In this document: one piece after another, positions 52,534-62,379 of the stretch
Numbering within the stretch: the first letter of the stretch is position 1
How the letters are laid out: the number at the start of each line of letters is the position of its first letter
Source: Nisaea denitrificans DSM 18348
GTDB lineage: Bacteria; Pseudomonadota; Alphaproteobacteria; Thalassobaculales; Thalassobaculaceae
Length of the DNA: 64,000 nucleotides
Assembly (NCBI RefSeq): GCF_000426505.1
Contig: NZ_AUFM01000011.1
Span: 124,001 to 188,000, forward strand
Reading direction: 5' to 3'
Made by a program: the position numbers and the translations under genes
The notes under the pieces: model-generated
Databases searched by the model: none
What the model was told of the DNA's origin: nothing
What the model saw: only the letters and a program-made list of their open reading frames with translations

Positions 52534-52704
52534 CCTCCCGTCTTGCCAGCTATTAATAATCGGTTAGCAGTAATTCTCTAGAATTTCGAACAGTTCTGCG
52601 CTTGCATTTAAATCTGCTGAGTAGAGCGTTTGACCAGACGTCAACGCCTTGCTCAGCAGCCGTGCTGTTGCGGATGATCAAACTCTGGGCTGGAACCGCA
52701 TTAA

Positions 52705-55296
52705 ATGGCAGACAATGAGAGTAAATCGTTTGCCATCGGTGGGAGAGGCGGAACGCGGGCAACGATTGCTCTTGTCGTGGGGGCGGTACTGCTTGTCGCT
52801 GGCGCGTCGATATATTTCGCCATTCTACAGAATGCAGAGAACGAAAATCGACATACCGAGATAATAACGTCCGAAGTCCGGGAAGCTTCGAATGCCGTTG
52901 AGCAGTTCATCACAGGGCGTCAACGTCTTGTAGAGGCCTACGCTTTCGATAATCAGGCGCTGCTGGCCGCCTACGCGGAGGATGTTGCTGACGAGGAGCT
53001 GCGGACCCGGATCGACGATAGCCTGCAGCGCTGGTTCCCGAGCTATTTCACGTTTACGCTTGCAGACAGTGACGGCGTCGATTTAATCGACGATCTGGAA
53101 GGGTTTGTCGGCCGGCAGTGCCAGGAAAACATCCAGTCATATGTTGCCTCGCTTGCCGCCGATACGCACAAGGCAGGTTATGAAGCTGTCATCCATCCCC
53201 AGGCCAACAATTACCATTTCGACATCATGGCGCCGTGGCGAAGCGGCGAGCGGTTGAACGGCGTTTTCTTTGTCAGCTTCTATCCCCATGTCCTGCAGTC
53301 CCTGATCCGGTCATACCAAAGCCCCGGGCACTATCTGGCGCTTGTGCATCGCGAGCGGGACAATCTGATTGAAATTAACGCGGATGGGGCGCGGGACGAT
53401 CTCGCAGGGCACCGCGAGATCACGTTGAGCGAGGCCGAGATCAAAGAAGTACGGGCCAGCGTCAACATTCCGGGATCGGTTTGGCGGCTGGTCGGATATG
53501 TCGAGCCCGGTCTGGTGGATGCAGAGAACAGGGAAAACTGGTGGAGCGCTGGTTTTGTCCTGCTTTTTGTCCTGATCGCTGGTGCACTGAGCCTATGGAA
53601 AATTCTTGCCCTTGATCGTGAACAGGCGCGGGTCCTTGACCGCCTGCGGGACTCGAATGCAGAGCTGGCCAATCTCGCCGAGGAACAGACGGCCCTTCGC
53701 GCAGCGGCCGAGGCCGGTGAGAAGACGAAAGCCCAATTCCTCGCCTCGATGAGTCATGAGATCCGTACGCCGCTGAATGCCGTCATTGGTCTGACAGACC
53801 TCGTCCTCAAGACCGATCTTTCAGAGCATCAGCGCGGCCATCTTTCTCGGATCGCTACGGCCGGACGTTCCTTGCTTGGTCTGATCAACGATGTTTTGGA
53901 TTTCTCCAAGATTGAGGCAGGAAAGCTGCAAATCGAATCCATAGAGTTCGACATTGACGACGTACTTGAAAATCTGGTGACGGTTGTGAGCACCAAGATC
54001 GAGGAAAATGCGAACGAACTCATTGTAACTGTCGACCGTAATATCCCGTCCGCGCTGCGCGGGGACCCGTTGCGGCTTGGACAGATCCTGATCAATCTTG
54101 CTGGAAATGCTGCCAAATTCACCGAGAATGGCGAGATTATCGTGGATGTCGCACGCGTGACCGAAGATGGGCAGGAATGGCTGGTCTTCTCCGTACGCGA
54201 CACTGGGATCGGCATGAACGAAGATCAGATGGAACGTCTTTTCAAGCCGTTTACCCAGGCGGATCAGTCGACCACCCGGACCCACGGCGGAACGGGTCTC
54301 GGTCTTACAATTTCGCGCCAGTTGGTCGATGCCATGAGGGGAAGTATAGGCTTGGAAAGCACGCTTGGAGAAGGCAGTCGTTTCCATTTCCGAGTGCCCT
54401 TTGAACCCGTCGCTGGTGCCTCGCCGCGACGGACCTTTGAAGGGATCGACCCGCGAGCGACCCGGGTTCTTGTCGTCGATGACAACGAGACCGTCCGCGA
54501 GACTCTGAGCGAGGCGCTTACAAGTCTCCGTTTCAAGGTCGATGTGGCGGCGTCCGGGCACGAAGCGGCCGCGCTGTATCACAAGGCCCGGATTCGGTCA
54601 CCTTACGCGGTTGTCCTCATGGATTGGCGGATGCCGGACACTGACGGGCTCGAATCCATCAGACAAATTCAGGCGGAGAGTGGCGAGACGTCGATGCCGG
54701 TCATCGTCATGGTATCCGCCGAAGATATGCAGGGGATTGCCGGTGAACTCGGAGCACTCGGGATCGAGCATTGTGTGTGCAAGCCGATCAACACCTCCTT
54801 TTTGATCGACACGATGATGGCCTTCTTCGAGGCAGGTTCCGGTCATCGCTCTGTAGCCCCCCGCCGTCGGGCCGCAAACCAGGATCCGACTGCTGCTGCT
54901 GAGAACATTCATCTGCTGTTAGCCGAAGATGTCGAGCTAAACCGGATGGTTGCCGTAGGTGTGCTGGAGAATGCCGGCATGACGGTGGATGTGGCCGAGA
55001 ACGGCGTGCAGGTTCTCGAGATCCTGACGCGGGAGGGTGCAGACCGCTACACGGCTGTGCTCATGGATATCGAGATGCCGGAAATGGACGGACTGACGGC
55101 CACCCGGAAGATCCGCGAGGAACTGGGATTTGCGGATCTGCCTGTCATCGCCATGACGGCCCACGCGCTGGCCGAGGAACGCGAGCGCTGCCTTGATGCC
55201 GGAATGAACGCCCATATAGGCAAACCGTTCGAGGCGGCGGAATTGATCTCCACGATCAACCGCTTCGTGGCCGCCGCGTCAAAAGTCCGCTCCTGA
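52705..55296 (+). CDS. Hybrid sensor histidine kinase with two receiver domains
   Basis: An 863-residue inner-membrane sensor. TM1 spans about 19-41, a periplasmic sensor domain about 42-278 and TM2 about 279-302. A coiled linker, HisKA (H351 in SMSHEIRTPLNAV) and HATPase_c (NAAKF..., DTGIGM, GGTGLGL) follow. Two REC domains have phosphoacceptors D640 (LMDWRMP) and D788 (LMDIEMP). It lacks an Hpt domain, so the relay partner is elsewhere. The periplasmic domain looks Cache-like, but I cannot name its ligand. It is monocistronic. Confidence 0.93.
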   Translation: MADNESKSFAIGGRGGTRATIALVVGAVLLVAGASIYFAILQNAENENRHTEIITSEVREASNAVEQFITGRQRLVEAYAFDNQALLAAYAEDVADEELRTRIDDSLQRWFPSYFTFTLADSDGVDLIDDLEGFVGRQCQENIQSYVASLAADTHKAGYEAVIHPQANNYHFDIMAPWRSGERLNGVFFVSFYPHVLQSLIRSYQSPGHYLALVHRERDNLIEINADGARDDLAGHREITLSEAEIKEVRASVNIPGSVWRLVGYVEPGLVDAENRENWWSAGFVLLFVLIAGALSLWKILALDREQARVLDRLRDSNAELANLAEEQTALRAAAEAGEKTKAQFLASMSHEIRTPLNAVIGLTDLVLKTDLSEHQRGHLSRIATAGRSLLGLINDVLDFSKIEAGKLQIESIEFDIDDVLENLVTVVSTKIEENANELIVTVDRNIPSALRGDPLRLGQILINLAGNAAKFTENGEIIVDVARVTEDGQEWLVFSVRDTGIGMNEDQMERLFKPFTQADQSTTRTHGGTGLGLTISRQLVDAMRGSIGLESTLGEGSRFHFRVPFEPVAGASPRRTFEGIDPRATRVLVVDDNETVRETLSEALTSLRFKVDVAASGHEAAALYHKARIRSPYAVVLMDWRMPDTDGLESIRQIQAESGETSMPVIVMVSAEDMQGIAGELGALGIEHCVCKPINTSFLIDTMMAFFEAGSGHRSVAPRRRAANQDPTAAAENIHLLLAEDVELNRMVAVGVLENAGMTVDVAENGVQVLEILTREGADRYTAVLMDIEMPEMDGLTATRKIREELGFADLPVIAMTAHALAEERERCLDAGMNAHIGKPFEAAELISTINRFVAAASKVRS

Positions 55297-55744
55297 AAAA
55301 AAACAGCCAGCCCAAATTCGATGCTGAGATATCCGGTGCCTCTCTCTGCTGATCCAGTGCGGACAGGAGTTCTCTCGCACTCTCGCATTCGCCTGAGAGT
55401 TCATTGCGTTTGATATCTGATTTCTCGAACATCTACGGCACCATCCAATACGAGCACGTTGAGCGGATGACGCTCGCGGGCAGTTCCTCACCTTGCGATA
55501 TTCGCCTCTGCGGCTGTTTCTCGCTTGAAAGTGAATGCTGCGCTGCACACTGAAATTCAGCCAAATCGTGTCAAAGAATTACCTATGAGCGTGCGAGGCA
55601 CTCAGATTGACAACAATTCATGCTGGCGCGACTGTCATAAAAACGTCATCGTACTGCATTGCAATATTAACAGGCGCGGAATAGCGTCGGTCAGTCCGGG
55701 TGATGGGTGGAGAAACCCGGCATGCAAACTCATTGGGGGACTTC
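55297..55744. other. Intergenic region upstream of second ABC operon (448 bp)
   Basis: The region after the histidine kinase gene and before the second binding-protein gene. I found no ORF with a good ribosome binding site, no clear hairpin and no RNA gene. GGGGGA stands before the ATG at 55745. Promoters of the transporter operon should lie here, but I cannot place them. Confidence 0.45.
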
Positions 55745-57793
55745 ATGCGTAAAACACTTCTTCTAGCTGGCGTGGCAGCCTGTGCCTTCGCGGGGTCGGC
55801 ACTGGCCGATTGCCCGCCGATGACCATGGCCGACATGAAAGGCGTGAAGGCGGGAGCCTTTCCGCAACAGTATGAACTGGCTGAGTTTCAGGCTGCGGCT
55901 GGCTGCACGCTGTCCTTTACCGGAAACCCGAAATCGGCGGACCTGAACGGCAAGATCCAGGGCAACGGTGCATTGCCGCCACTCGCGGAACGCCTCCCGG
56001 CAGAGCCGCTGGTGGTCGTGCCCTACGCCGAGATTGGCACCTATGGAGGCGTTCTCGACGGCCTGTCGAACGCGCCGGAAGCAGGTACGTCCGATCTGCT
56101 TTCCGTCCGCCACGTCAGCCTCGTGCGCTACAGCGACGATCTTGCGACGATCGTGCCGAATGTGGCCAAGAGCTGGGCATGGAACAGCGACTTCACGAAG
56201 CTGACCATGACACTGCGCAAAGGCCACAAATGGTCCGACGGTGCGCCGTTTACGTCCGAAGACATCAAGTTCTGGTACGACGACATGGTGTTCGACGAGA
56301 ACATCATCAAAAAGCCGAAGGACTACGTGTTGGTCGCCGGTGAGCGGATGACGGTGGAAACGCCGGACCCGCAGACCGTGGTGTTCAACCTGCCGGCGCC
56401 GAAGCCGGGCCTGCTTGCTCACTTCGCGACGCACTATTCCCAGCCCTTCATGCCGAAGCATTTCTTCGGGACGTTCCACCCGAAATACAACCCGGATGCG
56501 GACAAGAAGGCGAAGGAACTGGGCTTCGAGAACGGCTACGCGGTAATTTCCGCCTATTACGGTAACTCCGACTGGACCGACACGCCGTCGATCATGCTGT
56601 CGGACCCGGCGAAAGCGCCGAAAATGCCGAAGGGCGTCTACCCGACGCTGGAATCCCACATCGTTGTGGCTGAAACGACCGAGGGCCGTCACCTGGTGGC
56701 GAACCCGTATTTCCATATGGTCGACACGGCGGGCAACCAGCTCCCCTACATCAACGAAATCGACGAAGTGCACATCAACGAGAACGAAGTGCGCATCCTG
56801 AAAGCTGTGAACGGCGAGATCGACTACAAGTCGCAGTCCATGCAGCTTCCGTCGGCGCCGCTCATGCTGGAGAATCAGGAAAAGGGCGGCTACACGGTCG
56901 ACTTGAAGCCGACCATCGCCATGCCGGTCTTCGCCTTCAACGTCACCTCGGCGGATGAAGAGAAGCGCAAGGTTTTCGGCAACCTGAAATTCCGCCAGGC
57001 CATGTCGGTAGCGATGAACCGGGCAGAGATCAACGAAGTCGCCTTCTTCGATCTCGGTCAGCCGAAACAGTATGTCGCCTTTTCGCCGACCCCGGATTTT
57101 GTCGATCCGAAATGGGAAAAACATTACGCCCAGTTTGATCCCGCTCTGGCCAATAAGCTGCTGGATGAGATCGGCGTAGTGGACAAGGACGGTGACGGTA
57201 CCCGCGATCTGCCGAATGGCGCTCCGCTGGTGCTGAACCTGCAGTTTGCAACGCAGGGCATGCCGGCTCAGCTCGCTGAGCTGGTCGCGCAGCAGTGGAC
57301 CAATGTCGGCGTCAAGGCGACGGTGAAGGAAGTGACCCCGGACGAATATCGTTCGGCCCAGTCCTCCAACCAGCTTGATGTGCTGATGTGGCAGAAAGGC
57401 CAGCCGCTTGCCATCGTGCTCGGCAATTCCGAGCTGTTCCAGCCGCCGTTCGAGAATTATTTCGGTGGCCGCACAGGCATGCTCTGGGCCGAATATGTCG
57501 ACAGCAAGGGCACGAAGGGTGTCAAGCCGCCGGCATATGTTGATCAGATGCTGGCTGACATTGATGCCTTCCAGTCCGCTCCGGTGGGAACGAAAGAATC
57601 TGCCGAGATCGGACAGCGTCTTGTGAAGAACATGACCGAGAACCTGCTCTTCCTTGGCACGGTGCAGGCGCCGAACCCGATCTACCATCGGAATGCGCTG
57701 AAGAACTTCCCGGAGTTCAAGACCTGGTCCTACGAGTATTACCGGACCTATCCCTATCGTCCGCAGCAATGGTTCCTTGCTGACGAAGGCTGA
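55745..57793 (+). CDS. Peptide/opine-type ABC transporter substrate-binding protein (second system)
   Basis: A 682-residue periplasmic protein of the SBP_bac_5 family, longer than typical DppA/OppA. The start is ATG 55745 (MRKTLLLAGVAACAFAGSALA), with a Sec signal peptide ending near ALA. An N-terminal extension with two cysteines (DCPPM and AAGCTLSF) precedes the core, which has MTLRKGHKWSDGAPFTSEDIKFWYDD and KFRQAMSVAMNR. It heads the operon SBP-permease-permease-ATPase-ATPase. A hairpin separates it from the permeases. The ligand is unknown. Confidence 0.94.
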   Translation: MRKTLLLAGVAACAFAGSALADCPPMTMADMKGVKAGAFPQQYELAEFQAAAGCTLSFTGNPKSADLNGKIQGNGALPPLAERLPAEPLVVVPYAEIGTYGGVLDGLSNAPEAGTSDLLSVRHVSLVRYSDDLATIVPNVAKSWAWNSDFTKLTMTLRKGHKWSDGAPFTSEDIKFWYDDMVFDENIIKKPKDYVLVAGERMTVETPDPQTVVFNLPAPKPGLLAHFATHYSQPFMPKHFFGTFHPKYNPDADKKAKELGFENGYAVISAYYGNSDWTDTPSIMLSDPAKAPKMPKGVYPTLESHIVVAETTEGRHLVANPYFHMVDTAGNQLPYINEIDEVHINENEVRILKAVNGEIDYKSQSMQLPSAPLMLENQEKGGYTVDLKPTIAMPVFAFNVTSADEEKRKVFGNLKFRQAMSVAMNRAEINEVAFFDLGQPKQYVAFSPTPDFVDPKWEKHYAQFDPALANKLLDEIGVVDKDGDGTRDLPNGAPLVLNLQFATQGMPAQLAELVAQQWTNVGVKATVKEVTPDEYRSAQSSNQLDVLMWQKGQPLAIVLGNSELFQPPFENYFGGRTGMLWAEYVDSKGTKGVKPPAYVDQMLADIDAFQSAPVGTKESAEIGQRLVKNMTENLLFLGTVQAPNPIYHRNALKNFPEFKTWSYEYYRTYPYRPQQWFLADEG

Positions 57794-57802
57794 TGATCGC
57801 CG

Positions 57803-57881
57803 CGCGGCGGGGCCGGGGCATTTGCTCTGGTCCCGCCGCGTCGGTTTTAGATCGATGACCTGAATAGATCGGTCGATCTAA
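57803..57881 (+). terminator. Intercistronic hairpin region after second binding-protein gene
   Basis: CGCGGCGGGGCC (57803-57814) pairs with GGTCCCGCCGCG (57829-57840) with one wobble, followed by TCGGTTTTAG. Just downstream, TTAGATCGA (57847-57855) can pair with TCGATCTAA (57873-57881), while TAGATCG (57865-57871) can instead pair with CGATCTA (57874-57880). These structures lie between the binding-protein and permease genes and probably attenuate downstream expression. Confidence 0.6.
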
Positions 57882-57899
57882 GACCGACGGGGGCGGGAT

Positions 57900-58910
57900 A
57901 TGCTGCGATTCATACAATTTGCCTGCACGCGCGCGGCCATGGCCGTGTTCACGCTGCTGCTGGTTTCTTTTATTGTCTTCACACTGATGGAGATGGTGCC
58001 GGGGAACTGTGCGGAACGGTATCTCGCTTTCAAGAACACCCAGGGCGAGCAGATCAGCATCGAGAATATCCGGGCTGAAGAGCAGCGTCTCGGCCTCGAC
58101 AAGCCCTATATTCAGCGTTGGGCCGGTTGGGTCGGCAATGTGTTCCTGCGCGGCGACTTCGGTGACAGCTGCATTCTGCGCGTCAATATCAACCAGCTTC
58201 TGGGCGATAAGATCTGGATCTCTCTCGGAATCTGCTTCACAGCCCTTCTGGTCGCCTACCTGATCGCATTGCCCGTCGGTATCATATCGGCAACGGTGTC
58301 GAGCCCGGGGCTGAACAACAGCTTGCGTCTGGTCTCCTATCTTGGCCTCGCGCTGCCGAATTTCCTGCTGGCACTGATGATCATGCTGTTTTCCACGATG
58401 GTCTTCGGCGACACCCTGACTGGGATGTTCTCAAAGGAATTCCGCGATGCGCCCTGGTCCTATGACCGGGTGATCGATTTTCTGTCGCACGCCTGGCTGC
58501 CGATCTTCATTCTCGGCTGGTCCGCCACGGCCTTCGCTCTGCAGACGGTGCGAGCGCTGATGTCTGACGAATACGGCAAGCTCTATGTCACGGCGGCGCG
58601 GGCGCGCGGGGTCACCGGCGGCAAGCTTCTCTGGCGCTATCCGGCCCGCCATGCATTGGGCCCGATTATCAATTCTCTCGGTTTCGATTTGAACCGGGTC
58701 TTCAATGAGCTGCCGATCGTGGCGGTAATCCTGACCCTGTCCGAGGCGGGATCCCTGCTGCTGGAGGGGTTGGCCCGGTCGAACGATCAGCAGCTCGCGG
58801 GAGCGATTATCTTCATGCTGACCGCCGCCATCGTATCGCTCAATTTCATGACCGATATCCTGCTCTCGCTGATTGATCCGCGGGTCCGCAAAAGCGTGAT
58901 GGGAGGCTAG
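57900..58910 (+). CDS. ABC transporter permease, DppB/OppB-like (second system)
   Basis: A 336-residue inner-membrane permease. The N-terminus MLRFIQFACTRAAMAVFTLLLVSFIVFTLMEMVPGN has the family's first helix, a periplasmic segment of about 70 residues follows, then five more helices and the EAA region YVTAARARGVTGGKLLWRYPARHALG. Two periplasmic cysteines (PGNCAERY and GDSCILR) are notable. It lies 107 bp after the binding-protein gene and 4 bp before the next permease gene. Confidence 0.93.
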   Translation: MLRFIQFACTRAAMAVFTLLLVSFIVFTLMEMVPGNCAERYLAFKNTQGEQISIENIRAEEQRLGLDKPYIQRWAGWVGNVFLRGDFGDSCILRVNINQLLGDKIWISLGICFTALLVAYLIALPVGIISATVSSPGLNNSLRLVSYLGLALPNFLLALMIMLFSTMVFGDTLTGMFSKEFRDAPWSYDRVIDFLSHAWLPIFILGWSATAFALQTVRALMSDEYGKLYVTAARARGVTGGKLLWRYPARHALGPIINSLGFDLNRVFNELPIVAVILTLSEAGSLLLEGLARSNDQQLAGAIIFMLTAAIVSLNFMTDILLSLIDPRVRKSVMGG

Positions 58911-58914
58911 GGCG

Positions 58915-60111
58915 ATGGTCGATCAAACAGCCATGGGCGCGCCGATCAAAAGCGCGGACCAGAAATCCAAGGAAGCCTATTTCACGGCCAGCCAGATGCA
59001 ACTCGTCTGGGCGCGTTTCAAGAAGAACAAGGCGGCCATGATCGCCGGCACGGTGCTGATCGGCATAATCCTCATGGGCTTCTTCGCGCCGTTCCTGTCC
59101 CCCTATGACCCAACCATCGCGGGCCGGGACAAGGAATATCAGAACGGCGCGCCGCAGATCCCGATGTTCTGCGATCACAACGGCTGCTCCGCGCGGCCCT
59201 TCCTGCACACGCTGGAACGTACCCGGTCAATCAAGACGAACTTCCGCTGGGTGACGGAAATCAACACGGAACAACGTCGCTATGTCGAGCTGTTTCCGAC
59301 CGGCTGGGAATACCGTCTGTTCAGCTTCGAGCTGAACCTGCCGGGCGAGGCGCTGGATATCGCGATCCCGGGGTTCCGCATGACCACGCACCTGTTCGGT
59401 GTGGACAAGGGCGGCATCCATCTCTTCGGTACGGACCATGCCGGCAAGGACATCTTTTCCCGCACCCTGCACGCGATCTATACCTCGCTTGCCGTTGGCA
59501 CCATCGGCGTCTTCATCAGTTTCGTGCTGGCGTTGGTGATCGGTGGAGCGTCCGGCTATTTCGGCGGCTGGGTCGACGGCGTGCTGCAGATGTTCACGGA
59601 CGCGATCCGGACTGTGCCGGCTATCCCGCTTTTCATGGCATTGGCCGCGTTCGTTCCGGACGAATGGAGCTCGGAAGCGCGGTTCTTCTTCATCTCCATC
59701 ATTCTCGGCTTCATCGGCTGGCCGACGCTGGCGCGGCGTGTGCGGACGCATCTGTTGACCGAGCGGAACCAGGAATATGTGCTGGCCGCGAAGATGTGCG
59801 GCGCCTCCCCCACCCATGTTATCCGGCGCCATCTGCTGCCCAGCTTCACCAGCTACATCATCGTCGATCTGGTGATTTCGTTCCCCTACATGGTGCTGTC
59901 CGAGACAGCGCTCAGCTTCATCGGGCTCGGCCTGAAGGAGCCGGTCAATTCACTCGGCGTGCTGCTGCAGAGCGTTACCAGCGCGGATGTGCTGCTGAAT
60001 TACCAGTGGTACTTCATCCCGGTTATTTTCTTCGTCGGCATGGTGCTGGCCTTCGTCTTTGTCGGCGACGGGCTGCGCGATGCGGCCGACCCTTATTCGG
60101 ATCATAAATGA
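58915..60111 (+). CDS. ABC transporter permease, DppC/OppC-like, with large periplasmic insert (second system)
   Basis: A 398-residue permease, about 100 residues longer than standard. A cytosolic N-terminus and TM1 (about 40-62) are followed by a periplasmic insert of roughly 90 residues (about 65-165), including MFCDHNGCSARPF. The canonical HLFGTDHAGKDIFSR segment and the EAA loop (EYVLAAKMCGASPTHVIRRHLLPS) follow. The insert resembles those of YejE/opine-type permeases. It overlaps the downstream ATPase gene start (ATGATG region). Confidence 0.93.
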   Translation: MVDQTAMGAPIKSADQKSKEAYFTASQMQLVWARFKKNKAAMIAGTVLIGIILMGFFAPFLSPYDPTIAGRDKEYQNGAPQIPMFCDHNGCSARPFLHTLERTRSIKTNFRWVTEINTEQRRYVELFPTGWEYRLFSFELNLPGEALDIAIPGFRMTTHLFGVDKGGIHLFGTDHAGKDIFSRTLHAIYTSLAVGTIGVFISFVLALVIGGASGYFGGWVDGVLQMFTDAIRTVPAIPLFMALAAFVPDEWSSEARFFFISIILGFIGWPTLARRVRTHLLTERNQEYVLAAKMCGASPTHVIRRHLLPSFTSYIIVDLVISFPYMVLSETALSFIGLGLKEPVNSLGVLLQSVTSADVLLNYQWYFIPVIFFVGMVLAFVFVGDGLRDAADPYSDHK

Positions 60112-61118
60112 TGGCGGCACCCCTTCTTTCCGTCCGCAATCTGACGGTGCAGTTCAAGACCGATGAAGGTCTGATCACCACGGTCGACAATGTCTCCTTC
60201 GATATTGCCGCCGGTGAAGTCCTTGGTCTGGTTGGCGAGAGCGGCTCCGGCAAGTCCGTGACCGCGAAGGCGCTGATGAAGCTGAATGCCGGCAACACGG
60301 TCTATGGCCCGGAGAGCAGTATCACGCTCAACCTGGATGACGGCCCGATCGATATCCTGTCTCTGCAGAAGGCAAAGGATCTGAAGATTGTGCGCGGCGG
60401 TGCGATCTCCATGATTTTCCAGGAGCCGATGGCGAGCTTTGCGCCAGCCATTTCCATCGGCGATCAGATGGTCGAGCAACTGTTGCTGCACAGTTCGATG
60501 AACAAGAAGGAAGCGCGTGAGCTTTCGATCGAGATGCTGGACCGGGTCGGAATTTCCGATGCCTCCAAGCGGATCGATCAATACGCGTTCGAGTTTTCCG
60601 GCGGCATGCGGCAGCGGGCGATGATCGCCATGGCGCTCTCGACCAAACCGAAGCTGCTGATCGCGGACGAGCCGACCACGGCGCTGGACGTGACCATCCA
60701 GGCCCAGGTTATCGATCTGATGAAGGACCTGATTGGAGAGTTCGGCATGGCCATCCTCTTCATCACCCATGATCTGGGTGTGATCGCGCAAACGGCGGAC
60801 CGGGTGGCGGTGATGTATCTCGGCCGGGTGATGGAAACCGGCAGTGTGCGGGAAGTGATCCGCACGCCGGCCCACCCCTATACACAGGGCCTGCTCAACG
60901 CTCTGCCCAAGCTGGATCATCTGGATGAGCCGCTGACACCTGTACCCGGCGATATTCCGAGTCCGCTCGAGCGTCCGGGCGGCTGTGTGTTTCACACTAG
61001 ATGCCCGAAATTCATCCCGGGGACCTGCGATACGGCCCGGCCCGGGGAGGTGAGTGTATCGGCGAGCCACCGGGCTGCCTGCGTCGCTGTAGAGCCCGTC
61101 TTGGAGGCCGTATCGTGA
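60108..61118 (+). CDS. ABC transporter ATPase, DppD/OppD-like (second system)
   Basis: A 336-residue ATPase with Walker [10 protein letters not shown], signature FSGGMRQR, Walker [13 protein letters not shown] and H-loop ITHD. The C-terminal peptide-transporter element has the cysteine cluster [15 protein letters not shown]. It starts at the overlap with the permease stop codon (60108 or 60111). With the following ATPase it drives the second peptide-type transporter. Confidence 0.94.
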   Translation: MMAAPLLSVRNLTVQFKTDEGLITTVDNVSFDIAAGEVLGLVGESGSGKSVTAKALMKLNAGNTVYGPESSITLNLDDGPIDILSLQKAKDLKIVRGGAISMIFQEPMASFAPAISIGDQMVEQLLLHSSMNKKEARELSIEMLDRVGISDASKRIDQYAFEFSGGMRQRAMIAMALSTKPKLLIADEPTTALDVTIQAQVIDLMKDLIGEFGMAILFITHDLGVIAQTADRVAVMYLGRVMETGSVREVIRTPAHPYTQGLLNALPKLDHLDEPLTPVPGDIPSPLERPGGCVFHTRCPKFIPGTCDTARPGEVSVSASHRAACVAVEPVLEAVS

Positions 61119-62101
61119 GTGGTCAGGACAGCCATGTCTGGGTGAATCATCTCTCCGTTCATTTCGGGGTAGGAAAAGGCCTGCTTGGTGGCGGTAGTGT
61201 GCTGAAGGCTGTGGACGAGGTGTCGCTAGAGATTCCCCGCGGCTCTTTCTTCGGCCTGGTTGGTGAAAGCGGCTCCGGCAAGACCACGCTCGGGCGGGCG
61301 ATTTTGAAGGCGGCGCCGATATCGGCTGGCGAGGTGCGTTATCGTGACGAGGATGTCGATTTCGACATCGGGATGATGAGCAAGGCCGAGCTGAAGGAAT
61401 ACCGCCGCCGCGCCCAGCTTATTTTCCAGGACCCTTATGCGGCGCTCAGCCCGCGCATGACGGTGCGCGACATTATTGCCGAGCCGCTGGAAGTAATGAA
61501 GCTCACCAAGTCGCGGGCGGAAACGGATGAGCGTGTCCGCGAAATCGCCGCGAAATGCAGACTGAACCTGGAGCATCTGCGGCGTTTCCCGCATGCCTTC
61601 TCGGGCGGTCAGCGTCAGCGGATTTCGATCGCACGGGCGCTTGTCTGCGAGCCTAAGTTCCTCGTCGCCGACGAGAGTGTTGCGGCGCTCGACGTGTCCA
61701 TTCAGGCGGATATCCTTAACCTTCTGAAGTCACTGCAGAAGGATATGGACATCACCTTTCTCTTCATCAGCCACGATCTCAGTGTTGTGGCCCACACTTG
61801 CGACTATGTGGCGGTGATGTATCTGGGGGCGATTGTCGAAATGGCGCCGAGCCGTGAGCTGTTCACCGTGCCGAAGCATCCCTATACGAAAGCCCTGCTC
61901 TCTGCGATCCCGTCACTCGACCCGGACGATCGGGGCACGGCGCAGAAGCTGGAGGGGGAAATTCCTTCCCCGCTGAACAAGCCTTCCGGATGCCGTTTCC
62001 ACACGCGGTGCCCGATCGCAGTCGAGCGTTGTGCGGCTGAGATACCGGCTTGGCGTGAACTTTCGACCGGGCATAAAGTTGCCTGTCACTTCGCGGAATA
62101 G
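61115..62101 (+). CDS. ABC transporter ATPase, DppF/OppF-like (second system)
   Basis: A 328-residue ATPase with Walker A GESGSGKTT, signature FSGGQRQR, Walker B FLVADESVAALD and H-loop ISHD. In Walker B the usual DEP reads DES, but the catalytic Glu is kept. The C-terminal cluster CRFHTRCPIAVERC is present. The start is GTG 61115, overlapping the previous stop (GTGA), with TTGGAGG upstream; the longer frame is a shadow. It ends the operon. Confidence 0.92.
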   Translation: MSGQDSHVWVNHLSVHFGVGKGLLGGGSVLKAVDEVSLEIPRGSFFGLVGESGSGKTTLGRAILKAAPISAGEVRYRDEDVDFDIGMMSKAELKEYRRRAQLIFQDPYAALSPRMTVRDIIAEPLEVMKLTKSRAETDERVREIAAKCRLNLEHLRRFPHAFSGGQRQRISIARALVCEPKFLVADESVAALDVSIQADILNLLKSLQKDMDITFLFISHDLSVVAHTCDYVAVMYLGAIVEMAPSRELFTVPKHPYTKALLSAIPSLDPDDRGTAQKLEGEIPSPLNKPSGCRFHTRCPIAVERCAAEIPAWRELSTGHKVACHFAE

Positions 62102-62379
62102 CCCCGCCGTCAGGCTCTCAAGAATACGAGGGTATGAGGCAAAAAGGCTGAGTACGGCCGTTATCGACTGAGATTTATCGAAATTTTGAATGTTGTGCGA
62201 ACAGGCACAGGAATTGCATTTTATTCCGTTACTTCAGTTCGGTCGCATTCGCACTTGAGTTGAAGCACAAGACTGTTAAAATTCTATTAGCAATAAATTC
62301 GCGCTAATATCGGCCAATCTTGCGAAAGAAAATCGCTTCAATGGCCGGCTGAAGACAGAAAGTAAGTGCGGGTACACAC

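Noticed and set aside
55763-57769. A 668-codon antisense frame across the second binding-protein gene
   Set aside because: It mirrors the binding-protein gene in high-GC DNA, has no recognisable protein features and no ribosome binding site; the plus-strand protein is clearly the real gene.
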